This document shows positions 36,029 to 43,692 of a DNA stretch of 57,464 nt, one piece after another. Each line of letters begins with the position of its first letter. The stretch's first letter is position 1. Position numbers and translations under genes: made by a program. The notes below the pieces were generated by a model, which was not told where the DNA came from, searched no databases, and worked only from the letters and a program-made list of their open reading frames with translations. This stretch comes from Eubacterium sp. (GTDB taxonomy: Bacteria; Bacillota; Clostridia; Lachnospirales; Lachnospiraceae), in contig JAILGP010000172.1 in the NCBI GenBank assembly GCA_024696635.1, positions 1-57,464 of the forward strand, in the 5' to 3' direction.

Positions 36029-36991
36029 TTGAAGAATCGTGCTAAGGACATAGCTACATTTATAAAGGGGACTGCCGATGAACATATGGGAGCCTTCGCA
36101 GCTCAGTCGGCATTCTTTATTTTTCTGTCCTTTTTTCCAATAATCAATATAATTATTACCCTGCCTGCCTTTCTTCCCTTTAGTAAGGAACAGGTTCTGG
36201 AGGTGGTTTATTATGTGCTTCCAGCTGAGTTTGAAACCTACATTGGCGGCTTTATAAATGATATGTATGATAATTCTACGGGTTCAATCACTATTATTTC
36301 TATTGTTATTGCCATTTGGTCAGCTGCTAAGGGACTTATGGCTATACGTAATGGACTTAATGAGGTTTATCGTTCCAGGGAGAGAAGAAATTATTTTATA
36401 ATCCGAAGTATAAGTGCGGTTTATACAGGAGTTTTCATAGTTCTGCTCCTCCTTCTTGTTCCCCTGAATATGTTCGGAACCCAGATAGCTATATATATTC
36501 TTAATAAATTTCCACAGTATACAAATGAGGCCTGGATGGTTATGAGCTTAAAGGGAACAGCTACATTTATCCTTTTATTCATAATGTTTGAACTCATGTA
36601 TACTATAGTTCCGACTAAGAAGCTTAAGTTTAGGAACCAGGTACCGGGGGCTCTTTTTGCAGCCTTTGCCTGGGTTACGGTTACCAAATTATTTTCGATT
36701 TATGTGGATGCTTATGCTTCTCATAGTTATATGTACGGATCCCTCACAACAGTTGTACTTCTGCTTTTCTGGATGTATTTTGTAATTTATCTGGTGTTTA
36801 TTGGTGCACAGGTAAATGAGTATCTTCATACATGCAGAAAAAGGGATGCGGAGTATGAGCTCAGCAAGTATGCTGATGACAAGGCTGAGGTCTGGGAGGA
36901 TGATGAACTGGATAGTGAGACCGGGGAGTATACCAGGGAGGAAATGGATGAAATTCTGGATGCAAGTCCAGATGAATATATAAATCAGTGA
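36029..36991 (+). CDS. YihY/BrkB family inner-membrane protein
   Basis: 320 residues starting at TTG 36029, seven bases after GGAG; no ATG with a ribosome binding site precedes the conserved region. Six helices. AAQSAFFIFLSFFPIINIIITL near the N-terminus, SAAKGLMAIRNGLNEVY in the middle and LLLFWMYFVIYLVFIGAQVNEYL at the end are family blocks. The tail (about 275-320) is acidic. The family is widespread; the old ribonuclease BN label is wrong for it and its role is not settled. The gene ends within a 15-base repeat array. Confidence 0.9.
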   Translation: MKNRAKDIATFIKGTADEHMGAFAAQSAFFIFLSFFPIINIIITLPAFLPFSKEQVLEVVYYVLPAEFETYIGGFINDMYDNSTGSITIISIVIAIWSAAKGLMAIRNGLNEVYRSRERRNYFIIRSISAVYTGVFIVLLLLLVPLNMFGTQIAIYILNKFPQYTNEAWMVMSLKGTATFILLFIMFELMYTIVPTKKLKFRNQVPGALFAAFAWVTVTKLFSIYVDAYASHSYMYGSLTTVVLLLFWMYFVIYLVFIGAQVNEYLHTCRKRDAEYELSKYADDKAEVWEDDELDSETGEYTREEMDEILDASPDEYINQ

Positions 36992-37069
36992 TATATAAAT
37001 TATTGATACATAAATCGGTGATATATTAATTATTGATACATAAATTATTGATACATAAATCGGTGATAT
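36980..37069 (+). repeat. 15-base tandem repeat, six units, starting inside the YihY gene
   Basis: Exact 15-base spacing: ATAAATCAGTGATAT, ATAAATTATTGATAC, ATAAATCGGTGATAT, ATTAATTATTGATAC, ATAAATTATTGATAC, ATAAATCGGTGATAT. The stop TGA (36989-36991) is in unit one. Two unit types mostly alternate, so a 30-base duplication of a diverged pair is likely. Confidence 0.95.
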
Positions 37070-37076
37070 ATTGAAT

Positions 37077-37105
37077 TTGAATATAATTACCCATTCAGGT
37101 AATAT
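37077..37105 (+). promoter_or_regulatory. Candidate gltX promoter with an internal dyad
   Basis: TTGAAT, 17 bases, TAATAT. A perfect dyad ATTACC-CATTCA-GGTAAT (37086-37103) overlaps the spacer and -10, a possible operator. Confidence 0.5.
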
Positions 37106-37154
37106 AAGATATATTAAATGTGTAATACATTGTTTTTAATGGAGGAATCAGATA

Positions 37155-38615
37155 ATGGCTAAGATTAGAACAAGATTTGCCCCAAGCCCTACAGGAAGGA
37201 TGCACGTAGGAAATCTGCGTACAGCTTTATATGCATATCTTATTGCAAAGCATGAGGGAGGAGATTTCATTCTGCGTATAGAGGATACTGACCAGAACCG
37301 TGAGATGGAAGGAGCTGTAGATATCATTTACAGAACTCTTACAGAAACAGGTCTTCTTTGGGATGAGGGTCCTGATAAGGATGGAGGCGTAGGCCCGTAT
37401 ATACAGTCTGAAAGAATGGCTCAGGGTCTCTATCTTGAATATGCTAAAAAGCTGGTGGAAAAGGGTGAGGCATATTATTGCTTCTGTGATGATGCCCGTC
37501 TTAAGACACTTACTCAGGATATTGAGATAGATGGTGAGGTTAAGAAGGTTATGCGTTATGACAAGCATTGCCTTAAGCTTTCAAAGGAAGAAATTCAGGA
37601 AAAGCTTGATGCAGGTCTTCCTTATGTTATCAGACAGAATAACCCTATGGAGGGAGAAACCAGGTTTGAGGATGAGCTTTATGGAACTATTTCTGTTCCA
37701 AATGCAGAGCTTGACGATATGATCCTTATAAAATCAGATGGTTTCCCTACATATAATTTTGCAAATGTAGTGGATGACCACCTTATGGGTATCACTCATG
37801 TTGTTCGTGGTAATGAGTATCTTTCATCTGCTCCTAAGTATAATAGGCTTTACGAGGCATTTGGATGGGAGGTTCCTGTTTATATCCACTGCCCGCTTAT
37901 TACTGATGAGAATCATACAAAGCTTTCAAAGAGAAGCGGCCATTCTTCCTTTGAGGATCTTCTTGAGCAGGGATTCCTTACAGAGACAATAGTAAACTTT
38001 GTTTCTCTTCTTGGCTGGAGTCCAGAGGGAAATGAGGAAATCTTCAGTCTTGAGGAACTTGTTAAGGAATTTGATTATCATAAGATATCTAAGTCACCTG
38101 CAGTCCTTGATATGACTAAGCTTAAGTGGATGAACGGTGAATACATAAAGAAGATGGATTTTGATGCATTCTATGAGAAGGCCCAGCCTGTTCTTAAGTC
38201 TGTCATTACAAGAGATGTGGATCTTAAGAAGATTGCTTCTATGGTACAGAGCCGTATAGAGGTATTTACAGATATTACTGAACAGGTTGATTTCTTTGAA
38301 GAGGTTCCAGAGTATTCTGCAGACCTTTATACTCATAAGAAAATGAAGACTAATCCTGAGAACAGTCTTGGTCTCTTAAAGGAAGTAAGACCAGTTCTTG
38401 CTGAAGCTGACAAGTTTGATAATGATTCCTTATTTGAGCTTTTAAAGGCATTTGGCGCTGAGAAGGAATATAAGACTGGATTTATTATGTGGCCTCTTAG
38501 AACTGCAATGTCAGGAAAGGCTGCTACTCCAGGTGGTGCTACAGAGCTTATGTCTGTTCTTGGAAAGGAAGAATCTCTTAGAAGAATCGATGCTGCTATA
38601 GAAATGCTCTCATAA
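37155..38615 (+). CDS. gltX: Glutamyl-tRNA synthetase
   Basis: 486 residues, the usual bacterial length. [20 protein letters not shown] (class I HIGH-type motif), [10 protein letters not shown], the Cys-containing CFCDD segment, [15 protein letters not shown] and KLSKRSGH (KMSKS-type motif), then the helical anticodon domain. It charges tRNA-Glu. If this organism lacks GlnRS it would also load tRNA-Gln for the GatCAB encoded upstream; that cannot be told from this window. GGAGG precedes the ATG. Confidence 0.97.
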   Translation: MAKIRTRFAPSPTGRMHVGNLRTALYAYLIAKHEGGDFILRIEDTDQNREMEGAVDIIYRTLTETGLLWDEGPDKDGGVGPYIQSERMAQGLYLEYAKKLVEKGEAYYCFCDDARLKTLTQDIEIDGEVKKVMRYDKHCLKLSKEEIQEKLDAGLPYVIRQNNPMEGETRFEDELYGTISVPNAELDDMILIKSDGFPTYNFANVVDDHLMGITHVVRGNEYLSSAPKYNRLYEAFGWEVPVYIHCPLITDENHTKLSKRSGHSSFEDLLEQGFLTETIVNFVSLLGWSPEGNEEIFSLEELVKEFDYHKISKSPAVLDMTKLKWMNGEYIKKMDFDAFYEKAQPVLKSVITRDVDLKKIASMVQSRIEVFTDITEQVDFFEEVPEYSADLYTHKKMKTNPENSLGLLKEVRPVLAEADKFDNDSLFELLKAFGAEKEYKTGFIMWPLRTAMSGKAATPGGATELMSVLGKEESLRRIDAAIEMLS

Positions 38616-38636
38616 ATATCATTTAAAATCTTTTGT

Positions 38637-38703
38637 AAAATGCTATATTAAAAAGCTTTTATAAAGGCCTTGGTGCAAAAGCTTTCTTGAAATATAGCAT
38701 TTT
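38637..38703 (+). terminator. Long two-part hairpin after gltX
   Basis: Outer stem AAAATGCTATATT / AATATAGCATTTT (13 bp, perfect) and inner stem AAAGCTTTT / AAAAGCTTT. It ends in TTTTATG. Probably the gltX terminator; its 3' arm overlaps the next promoter. Confidence 0.7.
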
Positions 38704-38715
38704 ATGTATTATACT
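38687..38715 (+). promoter_or_regulatory. Sigma-A promoter of the 38775 gene
   Basis: TTGAAA, 17 bases, TATACT. It is embedded in the 3' arm of the gltX terminator hairpin. Confidence 0.7.
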
Positions 38716-38774
38716 CTACTAGTTAAGGTGAATATTTGTATGACTTTCTGAATTGTTATGGAGGAATACGTTAG

Positions 38775-40256
38775 ATGAAAGAACTGATAGATGCCCTTAA
38801 AAATATGGATACATCTACTCTTGTGATTCTAGGTTTTGCGCTAGTTCTTTTGATTTTCTTATTGGTGCTTATTATAGTCACTATTAAGGTTCTTAGAACT
38901 AATTATGAGATAGAGGAAGACGAGGAGAAAACAGGGAAACCTGTTCTGCTTGATGATGAGGAAGAAAAGGATGAGGACGAAGATGAGGATGAAACCTCTA
39001 AATTAGTCCGGGAAGCTGTCGAATCGGTTGAAGTTGTTAAGGCGAAGATGGAGGCTGAAAAGATTGCCAAGGAAGCAGAGGTTGCTGCTAAAATGGCTGA
39101 TGATGAGGCTCGTAAGAATGCAGCTGAAAGAGCTAAGGCTATAGCAGATTCTGTTCGTGGTAATTCTTCTGATGATGAGGGTGAAGAGGATCAGGATTTA
39201 GATCATGATTTAGATCAGGAAGATTATGATTCTGATGAGGATTCTGAAGATTATGATGAAGACTTTGATGAAGACTTTAATGACACTGTGAAAAAGAGTG
39301 GACCAGATGATGTAACTGGTGAGCTTGATACAACAAAGATCAGAAATGCCTTGAAGCAGGCTCGTGCAGAGGCCGAGGAAGATGGAGAGGACTTTAATTC
39401 CAGAGCGAGAATGAGGGCAGAGGCACCTGAGTATAATGCTTCGTTTGATAGTGCATTTGTTGATAGACCAGCATATGAAGAGAAGATAGAGCCGGTTATA
39501 CCTAATCCTACTCCTGAGTCAATACTTAATGGTCAGGGAGCTGGTGTGGCAGCGGGTCAGGGAATGTCAGCTGACCAGGCTGAAGAGCAAGGTCCAATTG
39601 CTCAAGATTCACTTGGCCAAGGCTTAAATATGGGTGGCCTGCCTCATGAGGATAAGATAACAGTTAATCCTGCAAATGTTGTTCCTGAGGCAACAGAGGA
39701 AGAGAAAACTGAGGTTAAGGAATTCCTTGAGGAGAATCCAAAGCCTGAGAAGAAAAAACGTAAGGTTAAGAAGAAGGACAAGGTTTTCGAAGAGAAATTT
39801 GGTTCTACTGATGGTGAGATAAAGGTTGCTGATTATTTCTGGTACAATACCCAGGATATTGAGGGACTTGCTCGTAAAGAGGATATGTACTTCAAGTGTC
39901 ACTATTTCAATTCTCCTGAATCAGTTGTTCCGGAAATCGTTACAGAAATGTATGATTGTGGATTTGTAAGAACGGAAGAACTTCAGAGAATAGCCTATGG
40001 CATTACATTTAGATCACTTGGTATGAAGGAAATCCTTAAGTCTGAGGAAAAACTTGGATTTAATAAGGATAAGGCTGTCAAGGAGCCTACAGAAAGTGAT
40101 AGGGCTGAGGCTTATGATAAATGGTGCCAGTATGTAGATAACTTCAAAGAAATCCTTGTTATAAAGGCACCTGATGAGGTTAAGGATTATATTATGAATC
40201 AGGTTTATGAGTATGGACATAAGGATGTTGAAGAACTTATGTACAGCCCATTCTAG
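38775..40256 (+). CDS. Membrane-anchored acidic coiled-coil protein of unknown function
   Basis: 493 residues. One N-terminal helix (about 16-39, LVILGFALVLLIFLLVLIIV), then a very acidic Glu/Asp stretch, an Ala/Lys/Glu-rich probable coiled coil (about 75-130), a second acidic stretch (about 135-175) and a Gly/Pro/Gln-rich spacer. A basic patch KKKRKVKKKDK (about 325-335) precedes a compact C-terminal domain (about 345-493) with YFWYNTQDIEGLARKEDMYF and AYDKWCQYVDNFKEIL. The C-terminal domain looks like a real folded domain but I do not recognise it. With no signal cleavage site the bulk is probably cytoplasmic. GGAGG precedes the ATG and the gene has its own promoter and terminator. Confidence 0.8.
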   Translation: MKELIDALKNMDTSTLVILGFALVLLIFLLVLIIVTIKVLRTNYEIEEDEEKTGKPVLLDDEEEKDEDEDEDETSKLVREAVESVEVVKAKMEAEKIAKEAEVAAKMADDEARKNAAERAKAIADSVRGNSSDDEGEEDQDLDHDLDQEDYDSDEDSEDYDEDFDEDFNDTVKKSGPDDVTGELDTTKIRNALKQARAEAEEDGEDFNSRARMRAEAPEYNASFDSAFVDRPAYEEKIEPVIPNPTPESILNGQGAGVAAGQGMSADQAEEQGPIAQDSLGQGLNMGGLPHEDKITVNPANVVPEATEEEKTEVKEFLEENPKPEKKKRKVKKKDKVFEEKFGSTDGEIKVADYFWYNTQDIEGLARKEDMYFKCHYFNSPESVVPEIVTEMYDCGFVRTEELQRIAYGITFRSLGMKEILKSEEKLGFNKDKAVKEPTESDRAEAYDKWCQYVDNFKEILVIKAPDEVKDYIMNQVYEYGHKDVEELMYSPF

Positions 40257-40365
40257 TATAGAAGAGAGCTTGTCTTAATCTATACTTGATATATAATTGA
40301 TATATTAAAGAGAGGGCTTATTGATTCTAGAAATATAATTAAATATTTTATCAAGAAATATATGG

Positions 40366-40398
40366 GATCCCAGTGAGTAATTGCTGGGATCTTTTTTT
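40366..40398 (+). terminator. Terminator of the 38775 gene
   Basis: GATCCCAG and CTGGGATC with a ten-base loop, followed by TTTTTTT. Confidence 0.93.
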
Positions 40399-40784
40399 GC
40401 TTTGGGATTATATTTATAATTTATTAAGAATAATTTAATCTGAATGATGGTTTTTGTTAATTAAAGAGATGACGGTTGGATGGAATATTCCAATATTATT
40501 ATTTTAGTCTTTTGAATGACATTTAATTTGAAGATAAAGCTATGTTACATACGTTTTGGCCAAAATGTATTTTAAAATAATTGTACTTAGTATGTGTTTA
40601 CTCTGTATTTTTACATGTAATCAGTTTTGAGATGTCTCTTTAGTGGGACAACAAATATCTTATATTTTAAAAGTGCTATTTGGGGCAGTGCTTTAAAGCT
40701 GAGGGTATTTGTCGGGAAAGCATTTATATAAGTACTTATGTTATGGAGAATGAAAAATTGGTTAATTATAAAACGAGGTGACGG
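40399..40784. other. 386-base intergenic region with a 20-base palindrome
   Basis: No gene is seen. TACGTTTTGG / CCAAAATGTA (40550-40569) is a dyad with one mismatch, possibly an operator. No clear promoter was found, although TTTACT and TGTAAT-like boxes lie around 40599-40622. Confidence 0.5.
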
Positions 40785-41585
40785 ATGAAGAAAAAAGGGG
40801 TAATTTTGGCAATAATAAGAATACTTATGGCTTTGGTGGGAGGCTTTTACTTTGGGTTATTTATGAGTCCAACAGCAGGTGGAATACTCAATATTGGTAA
40901 TATCACCGGGGCAATAGTATCGGTTATATTTATTCTTTATGCGATACTATTCCATATGGTTAATGGTTTTATAAAGAAACTTTGGAAAAAGAGAAGTGGA
41001 AAAAGGATATTAGTTTTTGCTGCTGCTTTTGTGGGAATAATTCTTGCAACGGTTATTGGTACTTCATCATGTATGGTGACAGCAGCACTTAGGGAAAGTG
41101 ATGAAACAGAAGTTCTTATAGTACTGGGCTGCAAGGTGAATGGAGAAGAGCCATGTTCCATGTTGGAGGAAAGGCTTGTGGCAGCCAAGGCATTTCTCGA
41201 AGAAAATCAGGATGTGATCTGTATAGTATCAGGTGGTCAGGGCTCAGATGAAGATATTTCAGAAGCTGAGTGCATGAAGAGATGGCTGGTGGCTAGTGGA
41301 ATTGATGAAGATAGAATCATCATGGAAGACCAGTCCACATCTACATATGAGAACATCAATTATTCAGCAAACATCATTGAAAGCGAAGGGCTGGGAATGA
41401 ATGTAGCTATCGCTTCCAATGAGTTTCATATATATAGAGCCGGAACTCTTGCCGAGCATCTTGGACTGACCTACAGTGCAGTTCCGGCTCAAACCTCATG
41501 GTGGCTTGCACCAACCTACGTAGTAAGAGAGATGTACGGCATCGTAGCCGAAAACATGAGAAGTTACATTTTCCAGGGCGCATAA
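40785..41585 (+). CDS. YdcF/SanA-type (DUF218) membrane protein
   Basis: 266 residues. Three N-terminal helices (about 7-25, 38-58 and 72-96) and an outer DUF218 domain (about 105-260) with VLIVLGCKVNGEEP, CIVSGGQGSDEDISEAECM, DQSTSTYENI and ASNEFHIYRAG. These are the nucleotide/metal-site-like blocks of the family. Members are linked to envelope and cell-wall precursor maintenance in other bacteria, but no reaction is fixed. GAGGTG precedes the ATG. Copy 2 of the dispersed palindrome begins at its stop codon. Confidence 0.88.
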   Translation: MKKKGVILAIIRILMALVGGFYFGLFMSPTAGGILNIGNITGAIVSVIFILYAILFHMVNGFIKKLWKKRSGKRILVFAAAFVGIILATVIGTSSCMVTAALRESDETEVLIVLGCKVNGEEPCSMLEERLVAAKAFLEENQDVICIVSGGQGSDEDISEAECMKRWLVASGIDEDRIIMEDQSTSTYENINYSANIIESEGLGMNVAIASNEFHIYRAGTLAEHLGLTYSAVPAQTSWWLAPTYVVREMYGIVAENMRSYIFQGA

Positions 41586-41633
41586 TTTACCAAAAGGGAT
41601 TTGCCAAAAGGGTCAGACCCCATTGGTAAATTT
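41585..41633. repeat. Dispersed palindromic repeat, copy 2
   Basis: TTTACCAAAAGGG, then TTTGCCAAAAGGGTCAGACC and CCATTGGTAAATTTT. The left arm is present twice, as if a half copy had been added. It ends just before the pheS leader promoter. Confidence 0.85.
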
Positions 41634-41637
41634 TGGG

Positions 41638-41666
41638 TTGACTTTAAAGAATTAAGTAACTATAAT
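41638..41666 (+). promoter_or_regulatory. Sigma-A promoter of the pheST T-box leader
   Basis: TTGACT, 17 bases, TATAAT; close to consensus. Confidence 0.85.
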
Positions 41667-41672
41667 CGAATA

Positions 41673-42109
41673 AGTTTAAATATATTAAAAACAGTGATGG
41701 TGCACAAAGCTACTGTAAACACCTTTAGAGAGATGGGGTCATCGGCTGTAAGCCCTGTTAGGAAAGAGACAGTTGTTATATTCACACCGGAGTTGCCGTA
41801 CTGAAGCATATTAGAATACATGCTTGGATTATTTAAATGGATTGCCTCTATAGAATACTTTAAAGGATATTTTAAAAGAATACTTCAATAGAATACTTCA
41901 ATAGAACACTTTAAAATAACACTTTCAATAGAACACATCCCAAAATAATCTCTTAGATTCATTAAAATCATTATGTTGTAGGTATGGTCGTCAGGCGCGT
42001 TAAGTCTTTAAGAGTTATATGGCAGATTAAATGCTATATAAAAGTCGGGTGGTACCGCGGTTATAGAAATCGTCCCGGATGCAGGAAACTGTGTCCGGGT
42101 TTTTATTTT
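41673..42109 (+). promoter_or_regulatory. T-box leader (tRNA-Phe) of pheST, with a long internal insertion
   Basis: The T-box sequence GGGTGGTACCGCGG is at 42047-42060. The terminator is CCCGGATGCAG-GAAA-CTGTGTCCGGG (42074-42099) followed by TTTTTATTTT. Stem I lies at about 41690-41812, with AGAGAGATGGGG, a distal loop region and TTC at 41781-41783 as the Phe specifier. Between stem I and the T-box are about 230 bases, partly filled by 13-14-base AT-rich repeats (AATACTTCAATAG type, 41860-41935), so the leader is longer than usual. Confidence 0.9.
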
Positions 42110-42254
42110 GCTAATAATTCATAATTATCCATGAGGCACTTAATTTCTGATAATGGCAGAAAAATATTACCCATAAGGCATCAGATTAACTGATAATAAC
42201 ATAATAAATAATTATGATAATAATAAAATGTTTAGATATAGGAGGAAGCAGAAG

Positions 42255-43430
42255 ATGAAGGAAATGCTTGAGAAGATCAAAGAGGAAGCTCAGAAACACA
42301 TAGCTGAGTCTGGAACTCCTGAAGCTCTTGATGAAATCAGAGTTTCTGTACTGGGTAAAAAGGGACAGCTTACTCAGATACTGAAGGGTATGAAGGATGT
42401 GTCTCCAGAGGACAGACCAAAGGTTGGACAGATGGTCAATACAGTAAGGGATATGCTGGAGGAATCAATTTCCGAGAAGAAGCAGGAACTCAAAGCCCGC
42501 GTTATTGAGAAGAAAATGGAATCTGAATGGCTGGATGTTACCCGTCCGGGAACAAGAACAAACAGAGGACATAAGCATCCTAACCAAATAGCTCTTGAAG
42601 ATCTTGAGAGAGTATTTATCGGAATGGGTTACGAGGTTGTTGAAGGACCAGAGATAGAGTATGACCGCATGAACTTCAAGCTTCTCAATATTCCTGAGGA
42701 CCATCCTGCAAAGGACGAGCAGGATACATTCTATATCCAGAGACATGATGAGTCTAAGGGTGAGACTACTGAGGATGATATAGTTCTTCGTACTCAGACC
42801 TCATCGGTTCAGGCAAGAGTTATGCTTGCTGCTGGTAGGCTGAAGGAAACCTCAAAGGGCTTCCCTGAAAGAAGTCTTCCAATCAAACTCATATCCCCAG
42901 GACGTGTATTCCGTTCTGATGAGGTGGATGCAACACACAGCCCATCCTTCCATCAGGTAGAGGGACTTGTTATAGGTGAAAATGTAACGATGGCCGATCT
43001 TAAAGGAACTCTGGACCAGTTTGCAAAGGAATTCTTTGGACCGGATACAAAGACAAAGCTTCGTCCACATCATTTCCCATTTACAGAGCCATCAGCCGAA
43101 GTTGATGTGACCTGTTTCAAATGTCATGGCACAGGACGTGTAAAGAAGATGGAAGAGGTTAAAGAGGATGGCAAGCTGGTAAGACGCGAGGTAGACTGTG
43201 CTTGTACAGCCTGCAAGAGCTCAGGCTGGATCGAGATTCTTGGATGCGGTATGGTTCATCCTGATGTACTGGAAATGTGCGGTATCAATGACAAATCCAA
43301 TCCTGATGCACCAGTTTATTCAGGCTTTGCATTTGGTATTGGACTTGAAAGAGTTGCACTGCTTAAGTATGAAATCGCTGATATGAGACTTCTCTATGAA
43401 AACGACATCCGTTTCCTGGAGCAGTTCTAA
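42255..43430 (+). CDS. pheS: Phenylalanyl-tRNA synthetase alpha subunit
   Basis: 391 residues from ATG 42255, chosen for GGAGG ten bases upstream; the frame is also open from 42228. An N-terminal coiled coil (about 1-85), then the class II core: HPNQIALEDLERVF, DTFYIQRH, LRTQTSSVQ, GRVFRSDEVDATHSPSFHQVEG and FAFGIGLERVALLKY. It is longer than the usual roughly 340 residues. Part of the excess is a Cys-rich segment (about 290-325), TCFKCHGTGR, a charged insertion, then CACTACKSSGW, where clostridial relatives have a compact four-Cys knuckle. It forms the alpha2beta2 enzyme with PheT. Confidence 0.96.
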   Translation: MKEMLEKIKEEAQKHIAESGTPEALDEIRVSVLGKKGQLTQILKGMKDVSPEDRPKVGQMVNTVRDMLEESISEKKQELKARVIEKKMESEWLDVTRPGTRTNRGHKHPNQIALEDLERVFIGMGYEVVEGPEIEYDRMNFKLLNIPEDHPAKDEQDTFYIQRHDESKGETTEDDIVLRTQTSSVQARVMLAAGRLKETSKGFPERSLPIKLISPGRVFRSDEVDATHSPSFHQVEGLVIGENVTMADLKGTLDQFAKEFFGPDTKTKLRPHHFPFTEPSAEVDVTCFKCHGTGRVKKMEEVKEDGKLVRREVDCACTACKSSGWIEILGCGMVHPDVLEMCGINDKSNPDAPVYSGFAFGIGLERVALLKYEIADMRLLYENDIRFLEQF

Positions 43431-43692
43431 TCATTAATATATGCTGTAAGTAAGAAATTCCTGGTTTAAATATTGGTGGTAGACAGTAAAATAAAAACCA
43501 TCAAAAGCATGCCTGAAAAATGGATTGTCAAATAGAAGGCTGTCAAAAGAAAACCGTCAAAAAGTATGAAAGACAAAACAACCCGGCAAAACAAACCGTG
43601 AAAAAGCAAGGCATCAAAAGAATTTAGAAAATCAGATAAGAAGATAAAGCTTTATATATAAAGAAAATATAAAGAAGAAAAGGAGATAGATT
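43431..43692. other. 262-base gap between pheS and pheT with degenerate repeats
   Basis: The gap is rich in short units such as CATCAAAAG, CTGTCAAAAG and CCGTCAAAAA (about 43498-43625) and ends in an A-rich run before AAAAGGAGATAG. No terminator or promoter is clear. pheS and pheT are often almost adjacent, so the gap is unusual. Confidence 0.6.

Noticed and set aside
41601-41804. Small open frame upstream of pheS
   Set aside because: It lies across the dispersed palindrome, the promoter and stem I of the Phe T-box and has no ribosome binding site.
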